From the NCBI RefSeq assembly GCF_028389875.1, contig NC_084672.1:2703501-2767500 (forward strand): 64,000 bases of DNA. Reading direction: 5' to 3'. The notes beneath the pieces are model-generated. The model searched no databases, was not told where the DNA came from, and saw nothing but the letters and a program-made list of their open reading frames with translations. This document shows positions 13,301-30,524 of the stretch, one piece after another. Numbering within the stretch: position 1 is the first letter of the stretch; the number at the start of each line of letters is the position of its first letter. The translations under genes were made by a program, and so were the position numbers. The stretch comes from Rhea pennata (Eukaryota > Chordata > Aves > Rheiformes > Rheidae).

Positions 13301-15408
13301 GATGGCCTCTAGAAAATTGTCCCCCAGGTACTTCTCCGTCCTGAGATAGACACAGTTCTAAAAACATATTGCTGAAGTAAACTTTTTAATGTGGCAACGG
13401 CATGTATCCCAGCTGTTCGTCGATGACAGTTTGCTTGTTTTTTTAAACACGTATAGCCTTAGATTACAGGGTTGTATTTTCACATATGCATTTACCTCAA
13501 AAAGATAGGGATGTTCAGAGATACTTTTCTTTCCTTCATCATAAATTCTGGGGAAAAAAAATACATATAACATGATTTTCTCTATTCCTCATTAAACAGT
13601 AAATTTATCTGTAAAAACCAAAACATCAGTCTCAAATCATAGTTCTATATATTTAATTAAATTTTCATTTATAGTAGATGGAAGATATTTTTACATCTAG
13701 TTAATTTTGAAAAAAGTTACTAAACTAGTTCCTAGTAAAACTTCACACCTGACACTTCTATATATATACATATATATTTTTAAAGATTCATAGATGCTGA
13801 TCAGGCAAGCTGACTGATACAAGACAAAGGCCCTCTCTCGTTCCAGACAAGATGAATGGAGTTTCACATCCAAGCTCAAGACTACACCTTTCCTTTAATG
13901 TATTCTTTTTACACCAGAGAATCACACAGACAGGAAAAGTGACTCATTGGTTATGTCACAAAAACAGTTAAATGAATTTATACAAAGTGGTGTCAGGTGA
14001 GTTACAAATGTAGAGAAGTTCATTACTCTTCAGCCCCTGACATCCTGGAGAAGGGGCAGGATACAAATCTCCAATTTGACAGAAGCCTACATGCAACATT
14101 CCGGACCTCTGCTAGATTTGAGACTTTGAACCTACGTAACTTCAGTTACACAGTTAAATGAAGCTAACATAATTTCATATTCTGACATCAATTTATTAAA
14201 TATGCCTGGTTACGTATCTGCACTAACAACTATCTTAACTAAGCAACTACCAAAATCTCCAGCCCCAGCAACATCTCAGTATTTTTCCAGTAGTCTATGT
14301 CTTAAATAAGCCTTCTTGTACTACTGTTAGGGTTCTGGCATTTTTAAGTAAACTCCTCTTTAAAAACAAAATATTAGGATTGGGGTTCATGACATTATTA
14401 ATAGGAATTCTTAAATAATTTTTATACAAATGTACAGGCGCACACCAGTACAAAATCCACCGTAATTCAAAGTTCACTGTACAGCAAATCTTGCTCAGTA
14501 TCGTTGGAACACCAGGCTTTCCGAATGCAGACAAGCCCTGGAAGGGTGGACACAATACCTTTAACACATCACTCATCAGCTGAAGTGCCTTAATTGTCCG
14601 TTTATCCAATTTCATTGCAAGTTGAAAATACGTTAACTTAAACCAAGTTTTATTTCACGCATATATTACAACTTCTTCAAGATTTTCTACCAGAGACTTT
14701 TTAAAGTTTTTTTTTTTTTTTTTTTTTTTTTTTGCTTGAAAGTAGCAAAAAGTTTCAAGCATAACATTTTGTGCTACATTTTTGGGGGGAAGGGAGCGTC
14801 TCGCCAAGGATACAGGGCACAGGTATAGCCGAAAAACACTATTTTTGGCATCGTGCAAGCTGGCAGCCCTCGGTGCCAGACCCTGGAGACGCGGCGGTGC
14901 CCCAAGGCCCGGGGCCCAGGCGAAGGCCGAGGTCCCCTCACACCCACCCTTCCAGCCTCCACAGCCCCCAGCTCTGTCTGACTGACGCTCACGACTCGCC
15001 CTCGCCCTCCCAAGCCGCTTCCGAGTGACTTCGCTTGTCAGCACTCTCTTTTTTTCCCTTCAAAATGCATTTTAAGTCAGCCTCGGCACTACGATTAACT
15101 TCTTCAATGTCCTTCTCTATTCGCTTAATAAAACTGCCTGGATAAGCGACCGGAATAGGCAAATCCCTTCCTTTTCGGGAGCTCGCAGCCTGAAAGTCTG
15201 TCAGGGGCCGCGAACGCCCGCGCCGAGGTGGACACGGCGCCAACGGCCGCGCGGAACCGCGAGGGCGCCGCCGCCTCCGCGCCCTCCTCGCCACAGCCGC
15301 AGCCGCAGCTCCTCCGGGGCGGCCCCGGCCCCGGCCCGCCGCGACTCACTCGAACAGGCGGCCGTAGAGCTCGGCGGCCGCCGCCGCCCGCCGCCGCCGC
15401 TCCGCCAT
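2335..15408 (-). CDS. ZWILCH: ZWILCH kinetochore protein, complete, 18 coding exons, 597 aa
   Basis: Zwilch is the third subunit of the ROD-ZW10-Zwilch complex, which brings dynein and Mad1-Mad2 to kinetochores for the spindle checkpoint. It has no enzyme motif. Exons, 5' to 3': 15408-15350, 13547-13496, 12644-12549, 12423-12305, 11168-10972, 10491-10412, 10027-9872, 9629-9558, 9221-9128, 8206-8151, 6648-6546, 5804-5725, 5518-5362, 4355-4327, 3924-3788, 3479-3384, 3293-3175, 2426-2335. All have GT/AG ends and compatible phases, and sum to 1,794 nt (human protein 591 aa). Telling stretches against human are [10 protein letters not shown]-like [10 protein letters not shown], then [38 protein letters not shown] and [12 protein letters not shown]. 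The start (15408) sits in a CpG island and gives MAERRRR plus an alanine run from GC-rich trinucleotides. Exon 4 could instead begin six bases later, at a CAG. No break is seen. Confidence 0.95.
4264..4309. repeat. (AAAT)n microsatellite
   Basis: About ten AAAT/AATA units in ZWILCH intron 14, just downstream of the small 29-nt exon 14. Confidence 0.9.
6868..7003 (-). mobile_element. tRNA-Ile-derived SINE with CR1 tail, copy 2
   Basis: On the minus strand this reads an exact A box TAGCTCAGTTGG, an anticodon region GCTAATAAC with an apparent extra GCT, a degraded B box (GGATTCAATCC), then the CR1 tail GTTGGACTAGATGATCTCC and an ATTCTATGATTCT end. It has the same structure as the copy at 1210-1352 in the opposite orientation. 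It lies in ZWILCH intron 10, in sense with the gene. Confidence 0.85.
8911..8934. repeat. (TTTA)n microsatellite
   Basis: Six tandem TTTA units in ZWILCH intron 9. Confidence 0.85.
14710..14734. repeat. Poly-T tract in ZWILCH intron 1
   Basis: An uninterrupted T run of about 25 bases (poly-A on the gene strand), without a recognisable SINE or processed copy attached. Confidence 0.8.
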
Positions 15409-15782
15409 CGCCCGCCGCAACCGAACCGCGCGCCTCGCCCGCCCACCCGGCGCTACATCCAGCGCCGCGCGGCCAACGGCGCCGAAAAAAACCGTTCTCC
15501 CCCGCCCAGGCGCCGGTTTTATTCGGTTTTAGTCTCGAGGCAAATGTGCCCGTGGAAAAAAAAATCGCCTCAAAAAATTTCTAATTTTTGTGACACTCGA
15601 TGACCCCTAGTGCCGAATCCCTCCGCCAGAAAAGAGTCCCCCAGTTTGGGAGGCGGCGGGGAGCGGAAGAGGCGCCCGAGGCGGGAGAGCTGCGCCCCGC
15701 GGGTCGCGGCGCACACGGCGGAGGCGCGGGCCGAGGCTGGGGCCGGGCCCCGGCCGGGGCGGCGGGAGAAGGCGGGACGGGT

Positions 15783-15834
15783 GCGGAAGGACACTGCTTA
15801 AAGCCGCGCGATCGCACCGCGTCCTTCCTTTTCC
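15783..15834 (+). promoter_or_regulatory. RPL4: RPL4 core promoter with 5' TOP start
   Basis: A pyrimidine tract CCTTCCTTTTCC at 15823-15834 is a classic 5' terminal oligopyrimidine start, which places RPL4 mRNA under mTOR/LARP1 translational control. A TATA-like TTAAAG at about 15798 lies 25 bases upstream, and an ETS-type GCGGAAGG lies at about 15783. The exact start within the tract is inferred. Confidence 0.65.
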
Positions 15835-15886
15835 GGTCGGGGCTGCGGCGGGGACGGGAGGGAGCGTGAGAGGCTCCGCCGCCACC

Positions 15887-21412
<5,526 letters not shown>

Positions 21413-21492
21413 ACACAGTGCAGTACTTCACCACTTAAGTTCAGAAAACTGTACTGTGGACTTAAAGCTAATAAATTCTATTGAAACAATTA
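21413..21492 (+). terminator. RPL4: RPL4 3' UTR and polyadenylation signal
   Basis: AATAAA at 21470-21475, only 58 bases after the stop. The very short 3' UTR is typical of ribosomal protein mRNAs and supports the early stop as the true end of the reading frame. Confidence 0.8.
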
Positions 21493-22018
21493 AATGTTTT
21501 CATATCATTTTCGACACATGTTTTGTTGGAAGGAAAATGAAATTCAGCAGCCTTATGGAGTTGAAAAATAAAAGTAGCACGTTCACATTATTGTAAAACT
21601 GCAGTGTAGAAAATGGTACTTGAAAGTAGCCATCACATCAAAATTCTCTGATTATTTAATATAGGCTGTTTTATTTCTTAAAACAATGTTTGTTACTTGC
21701 CATCCCATGCACTTGAAATACCAGTACATTATTTCCTACAAGCAGTGCAGGAGAAAAAGGAGGAAAAGCTTTTTCACTTTGATTGATAATGATATGCTGT
21801 GAAATGATGATAACAATTTGTATAATTTGTTGTTAAGGTAGTAAAAAAAAAAAAAAAAAAAAGTAATGCAGAACTTCGCATTTAGGAAAAGCTAGAAGTA
21901 TGTTATTTTGTAGATACAAACCATTTGCAGCTTTCATGGTCTCCTGGCATATTTAAATTTTTTAAATGAGAAAGCACCTTTGTAAGGATAGTATGGAAAT
22001 ACCCTGCAAACAATGTCT

Positions 22019-22055
<37 letters not shown>

Positions 22056-24910
22056 ACTAATCCAGTTATTATAAACTTTTCTGTGACTTCAGATACAAAA
22101 TTTGCTTCCTGATTTTGCTCCATCTTGATCAGGTTTTAAAATGGAAAATTAAGAGTAAAAGGATAGTCCTGACAGAGAAGACGGAACTTCTTTAAATAGT
22201 ATTGTCTGGATTTTAGATTTACTTTATGCCTGAATGTGCGTCATATTAGTGTTTCTTAAAATGTAAGTATTTTGATTCTGAAACCCATTTATGCAAATAC
22301 ATTTCCAGACAGATCTTTACCCAAGTGTGCCCAGGGTAGAAATAGGATTTTTTTTTTTGTTTATGAACAATATAATCCTGTGAGTTATAATATGTTTAAT
22401 TTCAAAGGGTCAAGCACTGGCTCTGAATTTACAGGAAAATTCTTGCTTGAGAACTGTATAATGCAGGAAGCACTGATTATTAACAGTAAACTACAGTTGG
22501 CCACAAGGTGGCAGCTGGTAACTAGCAATGTGTTCCTAACCAACCCTTTCCTCTTCAGTTTCACAATGATTCTGTTCTAATAGTGGTTTGTTTTTTTTTT
22601 TTTTTTTTTTTTCTTCTGTGATACCAGAATAGGAAGAAAGATAGCAAGATATGAAACTACTGTTTCTGCAAGTTGCCTTCATTATAGCATTACTCTTTAT
22701 AATGCAGCCAGCTTCAGTAGCAATTGGCCACCCGCTTTGCTAGCTTGCTACATAAATGTAAGAAAAGACCATCCTCATGCTCGGGTGTCATGCTAACTAG
22801 GAACAAATCGAATTGGGTTATAATGAATGATCACATGAATGCGTATAGAGTTGACTTTAAGAATTAGAAAATGATTAAAATGCCTGAAGCCAGAAGCAGG
22901 ATGGCCCTTTTTTTATTAAATTTCCAAATGTAATAGTAGCTATCAGAACACAAAACTAACAGTAATTCTATGAGCACCTATTATAAAAAATAATCTTTTT
23001 TTTTCTATCTTTCACCATTTTGAAACAAAACTTTTCAATGGAGGAAAGGTTATGATATAGACTGCATCTTCCAGTTTCTATTAAGGCATTTTATGCAAGA
23101 ACTCTGAGTTACAGTGGAGACTACAAAATATTTAAAGATAGCAAACACTGTATCAGTTTTATGAAAGCTCAAACATAGCTTGCATCTTATTTTAGAACAA
23201 GAAAGTTGATAGTTATGTTCAGTGTTGATACTCCATTTACTGCTAAAAAGTATTAATTCCTTTAATACTAGTACAGTAATAAGCTGACAAAGAAGTACTA
23301 GTAAAATGCTTTCATGTCTCTAGTCTTAAAGCTGAAGCTAATATCTGAGTCAAAGTATTTAGTTTTTACTGGTGGAGATTACTAAGCAAGTAAATCAAGT
23401 TCAGAGAGGAAATGAGATGTGATTTGCGATGTGCTCCCTTCTGTGTGCCTACTTTTTGCTGCTGCATCACTTCTGCCACATTCTAAAACCTTGCAGAAAG
23501 GTTTTACAGGCTCTGCTGCTAAATTGAGTGATCAGTGTAAGATTACTGACATCCTTTGAGGGAGAATCAATTATTTATAGAAGCAGATTATGTAAGAAAT
23601 CTATATTTGAGAGAAAATGTTAGCAAGTTTTAAGTGTAGCTAAGAAAATTCTGTGTTATCCTAACTATTTTTTTTAACCTGCAGCTTGCATTCTATGCTG
23701 TCAGATGGAAACTGAAAGAGTGGACAGATTTCATTTGCTAATTACTCAGATATGCTTGGTCAGAAAAGCTGGACGGCTAAGCTACGTAGTCAAACTAATA
23801 ATAATAGTTTGAAAGGAAGAAAAATTCATTCATTAATGTAACATTCTCAATTTGTTTACTGTGAAAGTTCAAATGGCATATGATGACTTCAGTAATTTTC
23901 CTACTTCTTATTCCTCGATATTTGTATTGATATACAATTGGGAAAATTAAAGGAAAATTAAATACAATTTCAGCAATTAGAGCAATTTGGAAGAAAGTCA
24001 GACTTGAACAGATTTTTTTTTTAATGGTACGTTAGTTTTTTTTTAATGTTAATAAAGGGATAGCCTTTCAACTGGCAAATGTTTTCTTATCAAAAGTTGG
24101 TGGTTTGCACATGAATTGTTCCTTTAAGTTATTATTTCACTTAACAAAACTTAGAGCAGCAACTTTATATCTTGAAAATGTAATAGTATGGATCTGTAAG
24201 GAAAATGTGTAAAGCAAGATACACCTTATTTTTTATTACGTTGGATAGTTTGCCAGATCTTTTCTTCTTTGAAATGAAATTTCAATCTTTTTCTTTTGGC
24301 AGAATTAACTGGCATAGGATTTAAGTGAAACCATTCCTAATCTGTTTCATGTCACAAGGACAAACCAGTAACCTGAATCACAAAGCGGTTTTAGCTATTC
24401 TGTATCACCTTTCTTTCCCTACTTTTCCTCTGCCCCTTTCCTTCAACTGGTATCCAAGGAACTATGACCTACTTCCTTTCTGATTTAAAATATTGTCAAT
24501 TTTCCATCTATCTTGCATCTCAGAAAACTTTGTTTTTGCAGCAGTCTAGGCTAATTCTTAACACAGCAAGCTTTCTTCATGCTGAATAACTGATTTTGGA
24601 GAGGCTGAAAGGGCATGTAAGCCAGCAGTGATGCTATCTTTGGGTATTTCTCTGTGCTGCCACTTAAGTTCTGGTGGACAAACTCATGGAGACAGTATTT
24701 CTAGGTAGCCTTAGAAAGCTCAGTGTAAAAGCAACCTTCCTGTATTTTTCAGAGTCTGAATGTGTTTCACTTTTGCTATGATGCTGCTTAGAGTAACACT
24801 GGACTAGTAATAAACTGTCAGTGGAACATACAGCTTTGGAGAGTAAGGAAGAATGGAGAAAACTTGCTTTGTGGAAGAACATCTTTTACTTGTTTTTAAA
24901 CATTCCTTTC
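21493..24910. other. Intergenic, RPL4 to SNAPC5
   Basis: AT-rich, gene-free stretch. It contains homopolymer runs (poly-A at about 21843-21862, poly-T at about 22022-22051 and 22589-22612), a CTCF-like motif near 22501, and a 102-codon frame at 22272-22580 that shows no family resemblance. Nothing else is recognised. Confidence 0.6.
22501..22514 (+). promoter_or_regulatory. Candidate CTCF site
   Basis: CCACAAGGTGGCAG fits the CTCF core at all but one position (A at position 5). It lies between the RPL4 and SNAPC5 domains. Motif only; no occupancy evidence. Confidence 0.35.
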
Positions 24911-25250
24911 ACAGAGTATCTGGGGCTGGAGGGGACCTCTGGAGCTCATCTAGCAGCATCACCTGGAGCAAGCTGCCTATGACTGCACAGTCAGATTATG
25001 ACCATCTCCATGGGTGGAGGCTCCACAATCTCTACAGGCAATCTGTTCTGGTGTTTTAAACACCCCTGTAGTGAAGAAGTGTTTCCTTCTGTTTGAGTGG
25101 AATTTCACGTGTCTGGGTTCTTGCCCCTTCTTTTCATTAGAATCTGTTGTGTGTGGTGGGATTGAGACAATTCAGCTGTCAACATGTTCGCCCTGCTCTG
25201 GAAATCAGTGAATACTCAACGTCTTGTGTGATGATCCTGGACAGACTTAC
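24911..25250 (-). mobile_element. Old CR1 LINE 3' fragment upstream of SNAPC5
   Basis: On the plus strand this reads as the reverse of a CR1 3' end: CTGGAGGGGACCTCTGGAGC, then CCATGGGTGGAGGCTCCACA, ATCTCTACAGGCAATCTGTT and GAAGAAGTGTTTCCTTCTG. These are the standard CR1 landmarks, diverged and with small gaps. 5'-truncated and much older than the copies inside MAP2K1. Confidence 0.8.
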
Positions 25251-25439
25251 CCTTCCGTAAGCTATCAAAATCGGCATTTGTAGTATCCGAAAATCTCAAG
25301 CTCTTGTATGGAAAATGGTGCTCTGCTTATTGTTAGCGCAGTCTGAAGACTAAAAAAAGGCTGCTCCAAAGCATCTTACTGCTGGAAATGGCAGTTTTCA
25401 AAGAGCTGCTGGAGGTGCAGCAGACTTCTGGCTCACGAG

Positions 25440-26520
25440 AAACCTCCCCTGACGCCCGTGCCAGTCACCTGAAAGCAGAGCCGCTAGGTAGCTGTGCGCC
25501 CAGCCACGGCCCTCTGTGAAGGGCCGGGGGCAGCCGCTGGCGCCGGCCCTCGCCTCAAATAAGGCCCTGAGCCCGCTCCCTCGGCAGCTCCGCGCTCTCA
25601 GCAGCCGGGCCCAGCCCAAGGAGGCCGCGGTACTGCCCCAGGTGAGCCCCGAGGCGGGGGGGAGCGCACCTTTCCGCGGAGGTGGCAGGTACCGGCAGCC
25701 GAGGGCGGGCGGGCGGCCGCAGCTCACGCCGCGCCTCCTCAGGCGCTGCAAATGGCGGCGCGGTGACGTCACGCGGAGGCTTCGCTCGTCCCCGGCTGCG
25801 GCGCTTCTGCCCGCACTCAAGATGGCGCTGCCCGCTTTCCACGTCCCCCTTTCCCGCCCGTGCGGTCACGTGGCCGCGCGGCCGGCGGGGCGGTGTCGCG
25901 GCGCAGCGCCCCGCGCCTGAGGAGAGGCCGCGGCGGCGGGGCCGGGGGCCGCGGCGGCGGGGCCGCGGCGGGTGCTGAGGCCGGTGCTGCCGCCAGGGGG
26001 CCGGGGCAGCTGGCGGCGGGCCCCGCGGAGGAGGATGCTGAGCCGCCTGCAGGAGCTGCGCAAGGAGGAGGAGACGCTGCTGCGGGTGAAGGCGGCGCTG
26101 CACGACCAGCTCACCCGCCTCAAGGTCGGCCCCGGCCGCCGCGGAGGGGGAGGCGCCGCGGCGGCCTGAGGCGGTACCGCCTCTGGGCTTTCCTTTCCTT
26201 TTCTTTTCTTTTTTTCTTTTTTTTTTTGATATATTTTGCTGTTTGTTGTTGTCTTGTGATTTTTTTAGGGGGACGTTTAAGGAGCTGACCGGTGAAACGG
26301 CAGCAGTCCGCTGCGTGGCAGCGGCCTCGAGCGCTTTGACTCGTCCCCTGCGCTCTTGCGCCGTCCCGACGGGCAGCCCGTACCCGCCGTGGCCGCGGCT
26401 TCCTGCCCGCGGCGGTGCCGAGGCGGGCGCAGCCCCGCAGCCGGCCTCGGCGGGCGCGGCCCTGCCTCGTGCTGGGGTCCTCGCCTGTGAGCTCGGGCGG
26501 GCTGGAGCGCGTTGAAACTT
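25440..26520. promoter_or_regulatory. SNAPC5: SNAPC5 CpG island and promoter
   Basis: A CpG-dense block around SNAPC5 exon 1. It holds a full palindromic CRE TGACGTCA at 25764-25771, a YY1-type AAGATGGCG at 25819-25827, an E box CACGTG at 25867-25872 and a CTCF-like CCGCCAGGGGGC near 25990. The 134-182 codon frames on both strands here are GC artefacts. Confidence 0.7.
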
Positions 26521-27481
26521 CTCCTGAAAGCTTTGCTGTTACTGCCGTTGATCGTGCGAAAGCATCTAGCTTCGAAGTCTAAAACTCTTAAGAAATAACT
26601 ACCGCAAAAATTTTTGTGTTCCCTTATTTCCAGGTGGAAGAGCTGGCACTGCAGTCTATGATTAGGTCCAGAGAGGAGAACGTAACAGTATCTTCATCAA
26701 CAGTTGCAGAGGAGACTCAAAAAGTAAGGAAAGAAAGAGACTCGTTTTAACCCGTAATGCTGTATAGCAGCATGAACGACAGGGAAAGGAGCATTTTATT
26801 GATTTATTTCTTTGAGTGGCTGTAAGAGTTTGTATGGATGGTTTCCATTTAGAGATCTTAAATTTAATTTGTTTTTGCTTCTCATCAATTGAAAACTTCA
26901 GGCTACGAAATCTGCCCAGTTTGTTGCTGTTTTATGTTTCAATTTAAGCTGAACCCGAAGAGATTTCACCTTATATTTACCCTCTCTGAAAGCAGCATGT
27001 TGTTTCCAGGAGAATTGGGGAATACCTGCTTTATATTTGCATAGTTTTAAGCTGCACTTTATGGAGTTTCTTAGGCATTGTGTCTAATACTCTTATATAT
27101 GACATGCTGTTTTAGTCAACTGATCATATAAGATGGAAATGCAAATACTATCTGAACTTCATACTAATTATATGTGATCAGCTTGAGTTAGTTGAAACTC
27201 TTCTATGTAGAACTGATGCCTATCACATTGGGCTCTTGTAGTCAACAGGTTTAGTGTCAAGATCTCTAAAAGACTGCTGTGCCTATTCAGTTTTAATAGT
27301 GATTTGTAAAACACTGTTCCTGATAACCGGTAAGTAAGTTAAACAAACACTCTTCTTATAACAGACTCTAGGGCAGATGGATAACGAGGATGCTATCAAT
27401 CAAACTGAATTACATCTAAGTCTTCAAGATCATGAAGAGGAGGAGGAGGAGGAGGAAGAGGAGGAGGAATCAGATTCTTGA
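26035..27481 (+). CDS. SNAPC5: SNAPC5 (SNAP19) snRNA-activating complex subunit, 3 exons, 98 aa
   Basis: SNAPC5 is the smallest subunit of SNAPc, which binds the proximal sequence element of snRNA genes for Pol II and Pol III. Exons: 26035-26124, 26634-26723, 27365-27481 (TGA at 27479-27481). These give 30 + 30 + 38 codons, exactly the human length of 98. The start MLSRLQELRKEEETLLRVKA and the junction RLK|VEELALQSMI match human, and the N-terminal half is a leucine-rich helix for complex assembly. The C-terminus is 12 glutamates followed by SDS, the conserved acidic tail. The exon 1 donor GTCGGC is weak, but no better in-frame donor is seen. The ATG follows a GC-rich leader within the CpG island. 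Confidence 0.95.
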
Positions 27482-27870
27482 AAAATAATCAGAGATGGCG
27501 ATCTTGATTTTTAATGTAGACTCAGGAATTTCTTCTTCGTTCATATAAGATCTGCCAGCAGATTTTTCTTTTTGTCCTGTGTATGAACTGTATGCTATGT
27601 AAGATTTTTGGAGGGTTCTAGGGAAGTTACACTTGAAGACATGAATGTCACAAGCTTGGCAGATCTTGATTTATATGTTAAAAGAATGAAAACTTGCTGC
27701 ACAAATATGTAGCATAATCTTTTTTGCATTCAAAAATCTAATGTGTAGCTTACATCTTTATCTAGATCAAGAAACTGTTAAACAAGTCAGACTAATTTGA
27801 CACATGCACTAAAAGCAATAACTTGTCTGTTCTTATTGCTGAAAAATAAAACTAGTTCTCAGTGACTGGT
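27482..27870 (+). terminator. SNAPC5: SNAPC5 3' UTR and polyadenylation signal
   Basis: AATAAA at 27845-27850, about 360 bases after the stop, predicts cleavage near 27870. A further AATAAA at about 29459 could serve a longer form. Confidence 0.6.
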
Positions 27871-30524
27871 TGCTGAACCAATGATTATATAAATAACCTC
27901 ATCTGCATAAACTGAGAATTTTAAGAATTGGCAATGAGAAAAGATTTGACCAAGATTGCTTCCATGCTTTCAGCTAATGTATTCTCGGTTATATGGAAAA
28001 ACTAAACGTACGTTCCCTGTAAATGTGATGATAAGAGATGTAGGTGCATTGAGAGAAGCATCTATTGCACTCTAGGCTCTCACTGTTAATTTTGAGCACA
28101 ATAGCAAGGTAGCCTCTCTTTGTACCCACTGGTGCTGTTCTTAAGTACTGTCAGTCTGATTGTAACAGTGAAGTATTTTCTACTTCTTGCTCTTTCAGAG
28201 GAGTAGCCAATTAGCCTTTTTATTGTTCCCAGATTGTATGGTAAGAATTAGTTCACAACATATTACTCGTAATAAGGAATTAATGTTCTTTAATTAGTTT
28301 TATTTTCTTTTTCCCCTCACAGTAACTCCATAGGTCAAAGTAAGTCCATCTTCTACTTTCAAGTTATCTTCAAGAAGGAATATAAGGCATTTAACAACTT
28401 ATAAGATGGAAAAGTGACGTGAAGTTCCTTCCACAGTTTCTTTAATGGTACAGTAACAAGTCAGTGCTGCTCTTAGTGATAGGCAGTATGTTCTTTCTCC
28501 TAATGGAATGCAGATACCATGTGGCACAGCTAGTTATTTTATCAATTCTTAAAGAGCTGTTTGGAAGCACAGAAAACCAAACTGTGTTAAGCTGATTAAA
28601 AACAAACAATAAAAGTATTATGCTAACTAATTTAGCCATTTTGTCAAGCTGTCTTACTAAGAAAATATTCAGAGATGTATCCAGGGTTGTTCATTATACA
28701 ACTAGTGTATAAAGATGCTGATGCTATCTCAGTTTGACATTAGTAGCTCAGAGAAAATAAAGGTAAACTTCAGAAGCATACTTAAGAGTCAGAAAAGAGC
28801 TTGGAAAAGTATCTGGTGTCCTGTGTGCGGTCAAATAAATTCCTGCTACTGCTTGAGGAGAGCCTGTTTATTTGGCTTGTAGCTATAGAAACTAAATGCT
28901 AGAATGTAAATACAGCATTATCCTGTACAGAAGACTAATTACCTTGTAAGGAGGCTGGATGTCCTTATGAAGGAGCTTAGAACTTGAGTACAGAACACTT
29001 AGCAAAGCCTTCCTAAGATGTGCAAGGGAACAACAAAAAGTCTGAGCAGAGAAAACTATAGCTTGGATCGTCAAATAATTTTCTTTAGAAGTGTGTGCGT
29101 GAACAGTTGGTTTTGCAAGGTCTCAATAGCTGATCTTTCCTCCTTTGCTTGTTACAGTGCTCAGTATAGTTGTGGCACTGCACATGTGTCACTCCATGTG
29201 TCTCTTGTCTTTAAACAGGGGCGCTTGTCTTCCTGTCTTTTGCTTTTGGGGAAATGGCATTTTGGAAGGGTTACTCTGGGGTTTCACCTACAAAGGTCAA
29301 TTCGAACCTTTGAAACGTTGTTTGTCCCTGCATGCTACAGTGTAGTTTTTCACAGATACACTTTATATCCTTGCTCCCTACTACCTTTCATGGAAAAGGC
29401 CATTGCTTGCTTTTGAATTCAGACGTACAAGTTCTGGCAAACTAGCTTGCATGTTGCAATAAAGTATGTTTCCTGTTGTCCTACTTTACTGTACTTTTAG
29501 AGTTCAAATTATTGCTGTATGTGGAGCAAACATAAGTAAAATGGGATTTCATATCAAAACTTGCTTTTCGCATGCTGTTTCTTTTACCAAAAAAGTGAAA
29601 AGGTACTATATAGTGTGTAAGTGTGTGTGTAAGTGTAATTTACATCTACAATGTAGGACTGATTTTAAATTAGTGTAGCCTTGTCACTAGTATCAAGGGC
29701 CAAATTCAAGTCAGAACAACACAAAGGTGATCTTAAAAGTGTTTGTTGATAAACAATCTCCTACTGTTGATGGGTTGAGCTCTCTGAGAGTTGATGCTGT
29801 TGTCTAAGTGGAAGATAGGTTCATAGCTAGAATGATTTGGATGCCGTTTGGAAAGAATGATCTAACCCGCCTCTGAAATCAATCTTTCAGAGAGCTAAGC
29901 TTTTTATAGTGTTGCTCAGTACCCATTAAGAGAACAAGGACATGCAGATGTACCAAACCTCTCTCCCTGTTGTTTTACAGCAATAGCTTTCAGCTTGTGG
30001 AAAGTTGTGTGGGTGGTAGATGCTGAAGCCAACCAAGAGAAGTGATACTAGCAGAACAAGGGGATGGGGAAGCAGCAAAGGCCAAAGCATTTACAGTTTA
30101 GCACCATCACTCTCCATTTGACACCAGCACGGAAGTTGGCCTCCCCACAGCAGCTTGGATCCCAATGTTCCTGCCCTTCTGTGCACTATTTGTCACTTTC
30201 CATTTCATCTTTGTAATGGGAAGCATTTTGTAACGGGAAACATTTTGTTAATCTAGTAAATTAGGCTTTAATAGCATGAGAAAACATGTACAGTTTCTGC
30301 CTGAAAGGGAAAACAAATACCGAGTAGCTTGTGATTGTCCTACTTGATGAATAAGGATTTATATAAACCTATAATATACATATGTAATTTTGGACTTAGA
30401 AATGATGATACTGCATGTTTACTGCAAAAATATACAGGAAAAAGTATGTAATGCAGTAACAGTTTAGTATCAAGGCCATGACTGATTTTATCTAACTTGA
30501 TTTTGAATCAAAAAAACTTCACAA
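27871..30524. other. Intergenic between convergent SNAPC5 and MAP2K1
   Basis: AT-rich stretch between two tail-to-tail genes. The largest open frame (132 codons at 29018-29416) resembles no family known to me and has no splice or start context. No repeat was recognised. Confidence 0.55.

Noticed and set aside
22272-22580. 102-codon plus frame after RPL4
   Set aside because: Ends in a low-complexity Phe/Leu run, no start context, no domain, and lies beyond the RPL4 polyA site.
25398-26103. 140- and 182-codon minus-strand frames opposite SNAPC5 exon 1
   Set aside because: Considered as a divergent gene, but composition is GC-driven, there is no splice support, and both strands are equally open.
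29018-29416. 132-codon plus frame after SNAPC5
   Set aside because: Cys/Ser/Leu-rich chance frame with no splice signals or recognisable homology; a second overlapping frame is also open.
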